Shown: positions 1-9,205 of the stretch, piece by piece
Position numbering within the stretch: the first letter of the stretch is position 1
Layout of the letters: every line of letters begins with the position of its first letter
Source: Ignavibacterium sp.
GTDB taxonomy: Bacteria; Bacteroidota; Ignavibacteria; Ignavibacteriales; Ignavibacteriaceae
Assembly: GCA_018335755.1 (NCBI GenBank)
Contig: JAGXRK010000003.1
Location: 1 to 47,014, forward strand
Reading direction: 5' to 3'
Length of the DNA stretch: 47,014 bases
The notes under the pieces: generated by a model
Seen by the model: the letters and a program-made list of their open reading frames with translations, nothing else
Told to the model about the DNA's origin: nothing
Database searches by the model: none
Program-made: the position numbers and the translations under genes

Positions 1-85
1 CTTGAGGAACTCGGAGCCCGTTATGTGTTTGTAAGATCAAACTCACAGCTTGAGGAACTCGGAGCCCGTTATGTGTTTGTAAGAT
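1..85 (+). repeat. Direct tandem repeat, 48-base period
   Basis: Bases 1-37 and 49-85 are identical. The 11 bases between them (38-48) complete the first unit. More copies may lie upstream of the window. Exact identity at the DNA level suggests recent duplication or slippage. Confidence 0.9.
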
Positions 86-87
86 AA
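1..87 (+). CDS. 3' end of a gene ending in 16-residue perfect repeats
   Basis: Frame 1 is open from the window edge to a TAA at 85-87. It encodes 28 residues: LEELGARYVFVRSNSQ followed by a second LEELGARYVFVR and the stop. The period is 48 bases, exactly 16 codons, so the frame is kept. A rho-independent terminator follows 27 bases later, which supports a real gene end. The start and the rest of the protein lie outside the window. I do not recognise the family. It could alternatively be an expanded non-coding repeat that happens to be open. Confidence 0.5.
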   Translation, partial: LEELGARYVFVRSNSQLEELGARYVFVR

Positions 88-113
88 GTTATAAATAACT
101 GCTTTCAGTATTT

Positions 114-143
114 AAAAAGCCTTCTCAACGGAAGGCTTTTTTT
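114..143 (+). terminator. Rho-independent terminator of the upstream gene
   Basis: AAAGCCTTC and GAAGGCTTT form a stem around a six-base loop (125-130), followed by an unbroken run of T (137-143). It sits just after the stop at 85-87 and before the gene at 212. Confidence 0.85.
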
Positions 144-211
144 ATTTTCAATTCAACAAATTATAGACTATTTTTAGAAAAAATTTTTATTGTTTTTTAA
201 ACTCTTATCCG

Positions 212-3200
212 ATGAAACATATTTTCTTGATTATTATTTTTTGTGCTGTTTCATTAAGTAAATTTATTTACTCTCAGGATTCTTCCAAGCTTAATATAAC
301 CCATGAAAATAAGTCAAATCTGCTATCAACCATCAATAATAATGGTAATATATTTATATCCATCAAAGAATTTTCAGAAGCCTTAGAACTTAAATACAAA
401 AACAGAATAAATGATAGTGAGTTTATAATTCAATATGGCAGCAGCGCTGAACTGACATTTACATCTGGTAATCCTTTTGTTATTATCTTGACCCTAACAG
501 ATACCAGCCGGGCGGCTTACCAGTTAACGCATCCTCCTATAGTAGAAAACGATGTAATGTTTGTTCCTTTGACTGGAACTATTGAATTATTTAACAGTTT
601 GATGGAAAAAATAATAGTACAGCTTAGTCCAACAAATCTTCAAGTTGTCAATAGAGAGCAATCAATTGTTTCTGAGCCGGAAACCGAGCTAGAGAAAAAA
701 ACAATAACTTTGAAAATTCGTGATGAAGATGAAAAGGCAGTAATAACAATTTTATCATCATCAAAAGCGCCAGTATTCTCAAATTTTTTCAATGGAAAAA
801 ACTTACACCTTGTTCTTTGGGATGTTATACTTACCAAAGATTCAGTTGTTGAATCTAACGTCAGTACATTTATAAACAGAGTCGAAGTTTATCCTCAGGA
901 AGAATATACTGAGATAGTCTTTAATCTTACAATTGATGAAGTTATGGCATATTATGAAAAAGGTGATAGTGAAAATGAATTTAGTTTACATATAAGCCGC
1001 CGTGAGTATGGAAGATGGTATGTAAGAGAGACTGAAAATTTCAGGTGTATTTACCGGGACTCTCATTCACATCTTGTTAATCATATACTCGCATCTGCAG
1101 AGAATTCACTTGCAGCTATATCAGAATTGTTTAATTATACTCCATCTGAAAAAATAGTGATTAACACATACGATGTAAGTGATTATGGATTTGGTGGTAC
1201 AACTACAATTCCGCTGAATTTTATAAGACTTGAAATTGAACCATTAGAACCCGGTTATGAAGTCACTCCTTACAATGAACGTTTTCAGTGGCTCATAAGC
1301 CACGAACTGGTTCATATAGCAGTTAACGATGCAGCTTCCGGGCCGGAAAAATTTTTTAGATCAATATTTGGAAAAGTTAATCCAGAAAAAAACAGGCCAG
1401 TAACTGTGCCTTTTAGTTTGTTAACCGGAATAAACAGGTATACTCCAAGGTGGCATCAGGAAGCTCCTGCAGTATACCTGGAAACCTGGCTGAGTGGTGG
1501 TTTCGGAAGAGTGCTAGGAAATTTTGATGAAATGTATTTCAGAAGTCTTGTCGTTGATGGGAAAAGATTTCCGGATGATGTCTTTCTTGATGGATACCTT
1601 GGACACAATAGCTTTTTACTTGAAACACTGTATTATATGTATGGCGGGAGATTCATTACACATTTAGCAATAAAATATGGAAATGAAAAGGCACTTAAGT
1701 GGTTTTCTACGGAACACTCAGATTTTTTAATTGGATATAAAAGCAGATTTAAAAATACATTTGGGGTTAGTTTTAGCGAGGCCTGGAAAGATTTCGTAGA
1801 AGACGAAACAGTCTTTCAAAACAAGAATATTGATATTCTTAACTCTGCAGGACTTACTCCGGTTAGGATTCTTTCAGATGAAAAATTCGGATTTGTTACT
1901 GAACCATATTTTTCAAAAAAGCTAAATTCCATTATTTACGGCTATCATAGACCGGGTGAATTAGCCAATCTAAGAATTTTTAATTTAGATAAATTTAATT
2001 CGAAGAAACTGGTTACCCTGCCGACACCAAGTGCCATAAGAGTTGCTTCAACGGCTTATGACGATAGTTTAAATCTATTATTTTATACTACAAACAATAA
2101 TCAGCTTTATCGTGATATACATGTTTATGATCTCGAGAAACAAGCAGGTAAAATTTTATTTGAAAACTTTCGAACCGGTCATCTTACAATTTCTTCTAAA
2201 AAACACGAACTGTTTGGAATACAGCATAACGGCGGAAATGCAATATTGGTAAGATCAAAATATCCTTTTGATGTTCTTGAAACGATGGTGGTTTTCGAAA
2301 TCGGAAATGAGATTCAACAGCTTGCGATAAATAATGAAGGTGATTATTTAGCTGCAGTAATTCACAGACCTTCCGGACAGCAATCTATTGTAATTTCAGA
2401 TATCTCAAAACTTGACGCCGGCGGTAAATTTCAATTTTCAACTATTACCTCTTCGGGTTCGCCGGAAAACCCTTATTGGTCGGATGATGACAAATATTTA
2501 TTCTGGAATGCTTACACAAATGGAGTGTCGAATATTTATCGCTGTGATCTTGAGACGGGCGATATTACAGCTTTAACGCACAATTTAACAGGTTTATACA
2601 AACCAGTTTATCTTTCTGAAGATTCTTTGTTTGCTTTTAAGTTTTCATCAGATGGCATGATTCCAGTTATTATTCCTAATAGCAGTGCTGATAGATTACC
2701 AGCAATAAACTATCTTGGTCAGACAGTATTAAACACTAATCCTGAAGTTATGAATTGGGCTTTAAAAAATCCGGCTGAGGTATTAAAAGAAAAAGATATA
2801 ACGGAAGAGAAAAAATATAATTCATTTAGTAATATTCAGATACAGACTTTTATTCCGATGATTTCCGGCTTCCAGAAAAGTAAAGTACTTGGATTCTTTG
2901 CTCAACTGGCTGATCCTATTTTAAGAAATGAAATTTCTATTGAGGCAGGTGTTTCTCCTTTTAAAGAACTTTCTAATAAAGTTAGATACCACGCAAAATT
3001 TAAGTACGATTTCAAGCAAACCTTTTACATTGCTGCTGAATATAACCCTACTGATTTTTTTGACCTTTTTAATAGCAGAAAAAGAGGAACTCTGGGAAAT
3101 AGGTTTGCAATAGGTCATAAAGATTACTGGTTATATGATAATCCCCTAAAAGTTAAACAAACAACAGAACTGTCTTACTATACTGATACTAAATTTATAA

Positions 3201-3880
3201 ATGACAACCTTGTAGAAGTTTCTGAACCGGACTTTTTGGTTTTCAGAACGGAGTTTGAATATAAAAATTTGAGGAGAACAATCGGCAGCTTTGATTTTGA
3301 GCAGGGGAATCACTTTAAATTTGTAGTATTGACTTTTGGTGCCGATGCGGATCAATTTGAAGTTGCTCCAGGAGCTTATTTTGAGTGGGATAATTATTCT
3401 CTATACCTTTTCGACCATAATGTTTTCAGCATTAAATTAGCTTCGGGTTATCATTATCTGAATGAAAATATTTTGCAAGCCCAGTATTTTTTCGGGGGAT
3501 TTGGAAACAGAGAAATAGAAAATGAACCCGTACGCCAATACGAAAAAGTTTTCAGATTTCCGGGCGTTCCAATCTACTCCATTCCAACAGATAACTTTTT
3601 AAAGTTGATGGTTTCAAACATATTTCCTCCTTTACGTTTTAATTCTCCGGAACTGCTTGGTCATTATATAAAAAATATAAATTTTTCTGTATTTAGCCAG
3701 GGATTAATAACCAGTTTTCCAAATACAAATAAGTGGGTTAATGCCGGTACGCAATTAAATATTATGTTCAGTCACTGGTATAACCTGGAATCCACTCTTT
3801 CAGCCGGTGTAGCAAAAGCCTGGTGGAAGGGAGGAAATGACTGGGAATGGTTTGTTTCTTACAAGATTTTGCGTGATTAA
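212..3880 (+). CDS. Secreted MA-type metallopeptidase with TolB-like propeller and C-terminal outer-membrane barrel
   Basis: The 1222-residue protein begins with a signal peptide (about residues 1-22, ending in YSQ). Residues 25-135 resemble the copper amine oxidase N-terminal stalk domain, with the FISIKEF and MFVPL strand patterns. Residues 165-265 resemble an AMIN-like beta domain. A gluzincin peptidase region follows: HELVH at 364-368 supplies two zinc histidines and the catalytic Glu, and E417 in WHQEAPAVYLETW is a plausible third ligand. Residues about 555-860 repeat the ISDI / YWSDDDKYLFW / IYRCDLETG pattern of TolB/WD40-like blades. From about 870 to the end, alternating aromatic and polar strands suggest an outer-membrane barrel. 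The barrel and blade assignments are by pattern only. The likely location is the outer membrane with the peptidase outside or in the periplasm. The gene stands alone, 104 bases before a kinase pair. Substrate unknown. Confidence 0.8.
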   Translation: MKHIFLIIIFCAVSLSKFIYSQDSSKLNITHENKSNLLSTINNNGNIFISIKEFSEALELKYKNRINDSEFIIQYGSSAELTFTSGNPFVIILTLTDTSRAAYQLTHPPIVENDVMFVPLTGTIELFNSLMEKIIVQLSPTNLQVVNREQSIVSEPETELEKKTITLKIRDEDEKAVITILSSSKAPVFSNFFNGKNLHLVLWDVILTKDSVVESNVSTFINRVEVYPQEEYTEIVFNLTIDEVMAYYEKGDSENEFSLHISRREYGRWYVRETENFRCIYRDSHSHLVNHILASAENSLAAISELFNYTPSEKIVINTYDVSDYGFGGTTTIPLNFIRLEIEPLEPGYEVTPYNERFQWLISHELVHIAVNDAASGPEKFFRSIFGKVNPEKNRPVTVPFSLLTGINRYTPRWHQEAPAVYLETWLSGGFGRVLGNFDEMYFRSLVVDGKRFPDDVFLDGYLGHNSFLLETLYYMYGGRFITHLAIKYGNEKALKWFSTEHSDFLIGYKSRFKNTFGVSFSEAWKDFVEDETVFQNKNIDILNSAGLTPVRILSDEKFGFVTEPYFSKKLNSIIYGYHRPGELANLRIFNLDKFNSKKLVTLPTPSAIRVASTAYDDSLNLLFYTTNNNQLYRDIHVYDLEKQAGKILFENFRTGHLTISSKKHELFGIQHNGGNAILVRSKYPFDVLETMVVFEIGNEIQQLAINNEGDYLAAVIHRPSGQQSIVISDISKLDAGGKFQFSTITSSGSPENPYWSDDDKYLFWNAYTNGVSNIYRCDLETGDITALTHNLTGLYKPVYLSEDSLFAFKFSSDGMIPVIIPNSSADRLPAINYLGQTVLNTNPEVMNWALKNPAEVLKEKDITEEKKYNSFSNIQIQTFIPMISGFQKSKVLGFFAQLADPILRNEISIEAGVSPFKELSNKVRYHAKFKYDFKQTFYIAAEYNPTDFFDLFNSRKRGTLGNRFAIGHKDYWLYDNPLKVKQTTELSYYTDTKFINDNLVEVSEPDFLVFRTEFEYKNLRRTIGSFDFEQGNHFKFVVLTFGADADQFEVAPGAYFEWDNYSLYLFDHNVFSIKLASGYHYLNENILQAQYFFGGFGNREIENEPVRQYEKVFRFPGVPIYSIPTDNFLKLMVSNIFPPLRFNSPELLGHYIKNINFSVFSQGLITSFPNTNKWVNAGTQLNIMFSHWYNLESTLSAGVAKAWWKGGNDWEWFVSYKILRD

Positions 3881-3984
3881 ACAGAATATTTTCTTAAACA
3901 GTCTGGCACAGCTATTGTTAAATTATTTGTTTAAATACATTACTTGATATATAAAAGTTTTAGTCAATTGTTGCTATTAACCAA

Positions 3985-5292
3985 ATGAAATTCTCAGAAT
4001 TTAGAAAAAATATAGATGACGGACTTAAAAATTCGCCAGACTTTGAAGAATCTTCCGATCGTGTAAAAAATCTTGAGGTGATACTCAATATTCTTAATAC
4101 TATAAATCGTTCATTAATTCTTGAGGATGTACTGGAACTGGTACTTAAAAATGCCATCCGCATTACAAACTCTGAAAGAGGATTTATTGTACTAAAAAAT
4201 CAGCTTGGTAATCTGGATTATAAGCTGGGATTAGACTCTAATAACAGAGAACTTCCGGAAAGTCTTTTTCATATTAGCACATCAGTAGTTGAAGATGTTT
4301 TTTATCACGGACAGTCACGTTTTATTGAAGGTGCGCAAAGCGACACAAACTTTGATACAAGTAGAAGTATTCTTCGTTTGGATTTGCAAACTATTCTCTG
4401 CTCTCCTTTAATAACAGATGGGAACAAAATAGGTGTGATTTATGTCGACAGCCGGCACCTTCACAAAATAAAAGAAAAAGAAATTACAAGTACCTTTGAA
4501 ATACTTGCCGGGCAGGCAGCCTCAGCAATACGAAATGCACAATTATATAATGCGCAGCTTAATGCTAATAACGCTTTACAGGAAGCAAATACTCAACTCA
4601 TTCAGGCAGAAAGAAAGGCTCTTAAGTCAAGTATTGATTCAGAGATCGGCCAGTCACTACAAGCCCTGGTTCACATCGCACTGCTTGAAAATGAGAGTTT
4701 AATGAGGGTAATAGAAAAATCTCAAAAGGATTATGAGTTTTCCAATCCTAAATCTGATAATTTTATTTTTGACCGATTGAAATTAAAAACCAAAGTTGCA
4801 ATAGACAGTATTCGTGGAATTCAGAAGTACGCACAGGTTTTGATGGAGACATCAATAATGAATCTGAACAAAGACAGCGGAGATTTAAATAAAACTATAC
4901 AATCAGTTATCCGTTATATATCACCAATGAAAAAGTTTCAGTCGATAACATTCAAAACTGAACTGAACAATCTTCCATTATGCAACTATGACTCCGAACA
5001 AATACAGCATCTTTTAGTGCACCTGCTTACAAATTCTGCTGAAGCAAAAAGTGATGCAACTGTAATAATAAAATCTTTTATAAAAAATAATTTTATTAAT
5101 ATTATTGTTGAGGATGACGGACCAGGAATTCCAATTGAAATGAGGAAAAATCTGTTTGATCTTTTTAGTGCTGGTAAAACAAGTTACGGCTTGTTTTTAT
5201 GTAAGAGTATCGTTGATCGTCACAGAGGCACAATAAAATTAATAGAAAAGCCGGCTGGAACATCTTTTGAAATTAAATTACCTTTAAGCTGA
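3985..5292 (+). CDS. GAF-domain sensor histidine kinase-like protein with atypical phosphoacceptor region
   Basis: Residues about 30-190 look like a GAF domain (GFIVLKNQ ... IGVIYVDSR). A helical linker of about 120 residues and a C-terminal HATPase_c domain follow. The ATPase shows the N box (LTNSAEA), the G1 box (VEDDGPGIP) and a GKTSYGLFLCKSIV G2-type lid. No canonical H box (HExxxP) is visible in the linker; the only histidine in a suitable helix is in LVHIALLENE. No membrane segment or signal peptide is seen, so it should be cytoplasmic. The next kinase starts one base after its stop, so the two are probably coupled and may act together. No clear SD precedes the ATG. Confidence 0.8.
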   Translation: MKFSEFRKNIDDGLKNSPDFEESSDRVKNLEVILNILNTINRSLILEDVLELVLKNAIRITNSERGFIVLKNQLGNLDYKLGLDSNNRELPESLFHISTSVVEDVFYHGQSRFIEGAQSDTNFDTSRSILRLDLQTILCSPLITDGNKIGVIYVDSRHLHKIKEKEITSTFEILAGQAASAIRNAQLYNAQLNANNALQEANTQLIQAERKALKSSIDSEIGQSLQALVHIALLENESLMRVIEKSQKDYEFSNPKSDNFIFDRLKLKTKVAIDSIRGIQKYAQVLMETSIMNLNKDSGDLNKTIQSVIRYISPMKKFQSITFKTELNNLPLCNYDSEQIQHLLVHLLTNSAEAKSDATVIIKSFIKNNFINIIVEDDGPGIPIEMRKNLFDLFSAGKTSYGLFLCKSIVDRHRGTIKLIEKPAGTSFEIKLPLS

Positions 5293-5293
5293 T

Positions 5294-6811
5294 ATGTTAA
5301 ATGAGCTGATAAAATATTTTGAAATGCTGTATGACAATGTTCGTAACCCTGTGCAGATTGCAGATGATGAAGGTAAAATAATTTATGTTAATAGAGCTTT
5401 TACCTCAATTTGGGGATTCCAGCTTGATGAATTAAGTGAATACTCGCTGTTTTCGGATACACTGTTAAAAGATAATGGAACTTATAATTTGATAATTAAT
5501 TTATTTGATGGCTCAGATATCAAAGTAATTAATAATTACAGCGACTCACTTCTTAATTCTAAGGACAGCTCAACACCAATATTAAGAACCAGTGTTATTC
5601 CAATAAATCATTTCGGGCATAAGTATTTAATTCTCTTTCACGAAGATATAACCGATATGGTTTTAACAGAAGAAGAAGTAAAAAAATCACGTGAAATAAA
5701 CAAGGAATCAGAACGTCTTAAGAATACTTTTCTAAATGTTCTCTCCCATGAATTAAGAACACCATTGAATATTATTCTCGGTTACTCTTCCCTTATAAGA
5801 GATAATCTTTCTGAAAAAGTTGGGGCTGAGGAAAAAGTTTATTTGGATAATCTTCACAGTGGTAGTGAAAGATTGTTTAAAAGCATTACTCAAATGCTTG
5901 AATTTGCACAGCTTGAATCCGGAAATTATTCAATGAATATTGAAACTGTTGATCTTATCAGCTTCTTTCAAAGTTGTTTGCCTAATCATAAGAAGTCCGC
6001 ACAGGAAAAAAATCTTCAGCTCAGAACGAATTTTACGAGCAAAAAAGTTTATGTTGATGTTGATACACACTGCGTTGAAAATGCGTTTAACAGTCTTATT
6101 AGTAATGCTATTAAATTTACCCACCAGGGATATGTAGAAATTGAAGTTGATGTTCTGGAAGAGCGCGAGATGGCTATTTGCCGGATAAAGGATTCAGGCA
6201 TAGGTATATCAACCAGTTATCTGGATCATCTGTATCAGCCGTTTAGTCAGGAAGATTTAAATATAGGGCGTAACTATGAAGGCAACGGTTTGGGGCTTGC
6301 ATTAGCTAAAAGATATATTGAAAGACTTGGAGGCTCATTACTTGTTGATAGTATCAAAGGTGTTGGCTCTACTTTTGCATTTACTTTACCATTAACACAA
6401 AATCTTAATTACAGAAAGAAAGCATATTCTTCTGAAGACAAAGCGGAGCACATTAACAAAATATTTATGCTTGATGATGCTGGTGATTCTTATGAACTGA
6501 TTAAAGCTTTTTTAAAAAAAGAATACGATGTTGTTAATTTTTCATTAAGGGATTTCAAACTTGAATACATACGTGATGTAAACTTTAGTTTCGTTATTTT
6601 TGATGTTAATAAACATTACTGGCAGCAGGGAATTCTTATTTGTCAGGATATTAAAAAGAATGATCCGTACAAACGTCCGATAATTGTAATTTCAAGCGAG
6701 TATGTTGAGGATAAAATAAGAGAATTCTATAAAGCCGGCGCTAAAAAGTTTTTAGTAAAACCTTTCGGAAGAAGTGAACTTAATAAAGTATTGGAAGAAG
6801 CTGCCGGATAA
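5294..6811 (+). CDS. PAS-HisKA-HATPase hybrid histidine kinase with C-terminal receiver-like domain
   Basis: Residues 1-125 form a PAS domain (IADDEGKIIYVNRAF). The HisKA H box is SHELRTPLN with H152. The HATPase domain has N, G1 (IKDSGIGIS) and G2 (GNGLGLALAKR) motifs at about 255-370. The last 115 residues look like a receiver: an acidic pair in MLDDAGD, a possible acceptor Asp in VIFDVNKHYW, a Ser in VISSEY and a Lys in LVKPF. The DxxMPxxG loop after the acceptor Asp is not conserved, so the receiver may be degenerate. No membrane segment is seen. It is cotranscribed with the GAF kinase upstream. Its TAA abuts the stop codon of the convergent crtW with no spacer. Confidence 0.88.
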   Translation: MLNELIKYFEMLYDNVRNPVQIADDEGKIIYVNRAFTSIWGFQLDELSEYSLFSDTLLKDNGTYNLIINLFDGSDIKVINNYSDSLLNSKDSSTPILRTSVIPINHFGHKYLILFHEDITDMVLTEEEVKKSREINKESERLKNTFLNVLSHELRTPLNIILGYSSLIRDNLSEKVGAEEKVYLDNLHSGSERLFKSITQMLEFAQLESGNYSMNIETVDLISFFQSCLPNHKKSAQEKNLQLRTNFTSKKVYVDVDTHCVENAFNSLISNAIKFTHQGYVEIEVDVLEEREMAICRIKDSGIGISTSYLDHLYQPFSQEDLNIGRNYEGNGLGLALAKRYIERLGGSLLVDSIKGVGSTFAFTLPLTQNLNYRKKAYSSEDKAEHINKIFMLDDAGDSYELIKAFLKKEYDVVNFSLRDFKLEYIRDVNFSFVIFDVNKHYWQQGILICQDIKKNDPYKRPIIVISSEYVEDKIREFYKAGAKKFLVKPFGRSELNKVLEEAAG

Positions 6812-7480
6812 TCACTTCATCTTATATAACTGCCACCACGGAGTTCTTGGGGATTCATGATGTTCATGATGGTAACCAAAAAAGTAACAACTTAACATTG
6901 CCCACAAATGATTTTTCTTCTGAGTCCTTGCATTATGAGGCAGCATTGTTTCAGTGTGCGGGTATCGATGCGGCAGATAAGTCCCGAAAAAGAATAATTG
7001 GAATGTTCCAAGGAAGGCTGGAATAATCCAGAACATTATAAGAGTTAAATCACTGAACCAGATATTCAATATATTAAAAGCAACTGCCATAATTATTAGC
7101 TGGGTAATAGTAGTATATCTTTTCATAAACATTCCCCACCATAAAAAAAAGTTTTGTGATTTTGTGTAAAAATCCGGGTCACTTTCTTCACCCGGATGCT
7201 TGTGATGCAAAAAGTGATTTTTTATAAGTTGGTTATAAGATAAGCCTGCAAATAAAAAAGTTGAAATCATCCCTATAGCTTTGTTAAAGCTTTTATTTTT
7301 ACTTACAGTTCCATGCATTGCATCATGTCCGGTAATAAATAAACCTGTATATAAATAGGCTTGTATTAAAATATGCAGATAGAAATATGCTGAAGAGAAA
7401 TTAACTTCGACAAAATTTAAAATGTATAATAGATGTACCAGCCACATAGTTACAATTAGTAAAGCAATTAGAATTCCCAT
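6812..7480 (-). CDS. crtW: Beta-carotene ketolase, CrtW type
   Basis: This integral-membrane di-iron oxygenase of the fatty-acid-hydroxylase superfamily puts a 4-keto group on a beta-ionone ring using O2. The 222-residue protein has the histidine boxes of the family: HDAMH at 52-56, HFLHHKH at 89-95, H171 in GTYLPHR, and HHEHH at 204-208 followed by SPRTPWWQL, which is typical of CrtW. Hydrophobic segments surround the boxes. It is the last gene of the carotenoid operon, four bases after cruF. With a one-ended cyclase upstream it would ketolate the single beta ring of a gamma-carotene derivative. A CrtZ-type hydroxylase was considered, but the length and C-terminal motif favour CrtW. Confidence 0.88.
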   Translation of the reverse strand: MGILIALLIVTMWLVHLLYILNFVEVNFSSAYFYLHILIQAYLYTGLFITGHDAMHGTVSKNKSFNKAIGMISTFLFAGLSYNQLIKNHFLHHKHPGEESDPDFYTKSQNFFLWWGMFMKRYTTITQLIIMAVAFNILNIWFSDLTLIMFWIIPAFLGTFQLFFFGTYLPHRYPHTETMLPHNARTQKKNHLWAMLSCYFFGYHHEHHESPRTPWWQLYKMK

Positions 7481-7484
7481 AATA

Positions 7485-8132
7485 TCATCTCATAAATAAA
7501 TTTAGAATAATGAAAAACGTAAACTGTATCAGAAAATATTCTTTAGAAACACCAGGTTTAAAATCAGGCTTTATTTTAAGTAAAACAATTGAAAAAATAA
7601 AAGCAATTAAAAACCAGGCTAAGTAGTTTTGTAATGGTACTGATATTTGATCCCATTGCCAGTAACCAAGATTTATAGCAACGGGTTCAAGGAAATAATC
7701 GAACATTACAGAAAGTACAGCGGTAGACAAAGAAATTAAAATAATATTTTTTGAATAAGATTTACCGATCGAAATTGCTCCGAGAATTACTAATACCCAG
7801 TTAAAACCAATAATCAAGGGAACCTCAAAAACCTTAAATCCCAAAGCTGGTCCATAATTGTAACCTCCAAACACTAAACCGGTTTTAACTCCGATAACTT
7901 CCAGTAAAAATGTGATTAAGTAAGTCGTGATTCCCCAAAACAAAAATTTATGATCTGACGGCAAAAAAGATTTATATGTTACAACCCCGCCTGTTAACAG
8001 TAAAGTAAAGGGAGTTAAAGTAATCATAAGGTTCCTGGTTGATGGAATCAAATGTCCGACAATGCCGACGAAATACATAATTACTAAAAATAAAACTTCC
8101 TTATTGTTATTTAAAAACGGCGACCTTTCCAT
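7485..8132 (-). CDS. cruF: Carotenoid 1',2'-hydratase, CruF family
   Basis: CruF adds water to the psi end of gamma-carotene or lycopene, making the 1'-hydroxyl that is later glycosylated. The 215-residue protein is very hydrophobic, with about six or seven membrane segments. It has the family pattern EVIGVKTGLVFGGYNYG, then VPLIIGFNW, then FDYFLEPVAINLGYWQW; these conserved acidic and aromatic residues are typical of CruF. Its start overlaps the end of the glycosyltransferase gene by 22 bases, so translation is probably coupled. It lies between the glycosyltransferase and crtW, as expected for end-group tailoring. Confidence 0.88.
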   Translation of the reverse strand: MERSPFLNNNKEVLFLVIMYFVGIVGHLIPSTRNLMITLTPFTLLLTGGVVTYKSFLPSDHKFLFWGITTYLITFLLEVIGVKTGLVFGGYNYGPALGFKVFEVPLIIGFNWVLVILGAISIGKSYSKNIILISLSTAVLSVMFDYFLEPVAINLGYWQWDQISVPLQNYLAWFLIAFIFSIVLLKIKPDFKPGVSKEYFLIQFTFFIILNLFMR

Positions 8133-9205
8133 TCAATTTTTCCGGTTTTTGAACTGATTACTGAATTAATTCCTATAAAAAACATAAAAAGCATTTGTAG
8201 TGGATGAAGTATAATATTAAAAGCAATATTCTGTTTACTTATTATTGAAATAAAAACTCTTATTAAAACTATCAATAACAAAGGAATAATGTATAATGTG
8301 CTGGAAAATACCAAAGCAAACGGCAATAAGAATATCACAATGAATAAGGTAATCATCATTAAAAACACAAATGAATTTATGCTGAATCCGGGATAGAAGT
8401 TTTTAGAGAATCCTTTTTTTGCATCACTTAATCCATTGTACATTTGACAGAAAATTAAATTTCCGCCAAGCATTGTTTTAATTTTAATCTTCCTTGATTT
8501 ACATATTCTGGCGAACTCCATATCTTCAACCACTTTATCCTGTACTGCCTTATGTCCGCTAATGTTAAAATAAGTTTCTCTTTCCCAGAACATAAACTGA
8601 CCGTTAGCTGCAACAAAAGATTTTTTCCGGCTTGAATAAACTAGTCTGAGCGGCAGGAATGCAAGTAACAACCAGTTCATAAGAGGCACAATCATCCACT
8701 CACCAAAAGATTTTATTATTTGAGTCGAGAATACAGAGATCAATTTAGCTTCTGCATTATTCATCTCTGCTAAAGTAGAAGAAATTGTTTCTTTTTCTAT
8801 TCTAACATCAGCATCAAGAAATAGCAGATAATTGCCTTGTGCTTCATTGGATAGTTGATGACAAGCCCAGTTTTTACCAAGCCATCCTTCCGGTAAGTCT
8901 TTTCCGTTGATTAGCTTTATTTGTTTGTTTCTTACCTCGTAGTCCTCTACAATTTTACCGGTCTTGTCGGTTGAGTGATCATTTAGTACTAAGATCTCTA
9001 AAGGGCTGTAATCCTGTGCTAACAAATAATTCAAGCATTTACTGATATTATTTTCTTCATTTCTTGCCGGAATTAAAACAGAAACAAGAGGGTTAGTTTC
9101 ATTATTAAAACTAGAAGTTCCTGCAACAGGAGCGGTAATTAAGTTGTAAATACTTACAAGCAAAATAAAAGCAAGGCTAACTGTGATTATCCAGAATATT
9201 ATCAT
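8111..9205 (-). CDS. Family 2 glycosyltransferase, probable carotenoid glycosyltransferase (CruC-like)
   Basis: A membrane-anchored GT-A fold enzyme. There is one N-terminal membrane helix (about 1-25), then a GT2 domain with SVLIPARNEE, LNDHSTD and the metal-binding LFLDADV. The PEGWLGKNWACHQL stretch recalls the carotenoid and hopanoid-associated GT2 enzymes. C-terminal hydrophobic segments span about 275-350. In green sulfur bacteria CruC glucosylates hydroxychlorobactene; the same role on the 1'-hydroxyl made by CruF is inferred here from position. The gene overlaps the acyltransferase start by 4 bases and cruF by 22. The sugar cannot be read from the sequence. Confidence 0.8.
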   Translation of the reverse strand: MIIFWIITVSLAFILLVSIYNLITAPVAGTSSFNNETNPLVSVLIPARNEENNISKCLNYLLAQDYSPLEILVLNDHSTDKTGKIVEDYEVRNKQIKLINGKDLPEGWLGKNWACHQLSNEAQGNYLLFLDADVRIEKETISSTLAEMNNAEAKLISVFSTQIIKSFGEWMIVPLMNWLLLAFLPLRLVYSSRKKSFVAANGQFMFWERETYFNISGHKAVQDKVVEDMEFARICKSRKIKIKTMLGGNLIFCQMYNGLSDAKKGFSKNFYPGFSINSFVFLMMITLFIVIFLLPFALVFSSTLYIIPLLLIVLIRVFISIISKQNIAFNIILHPLQMLFMFFIGINSVISSKTGKIEWKGRRF

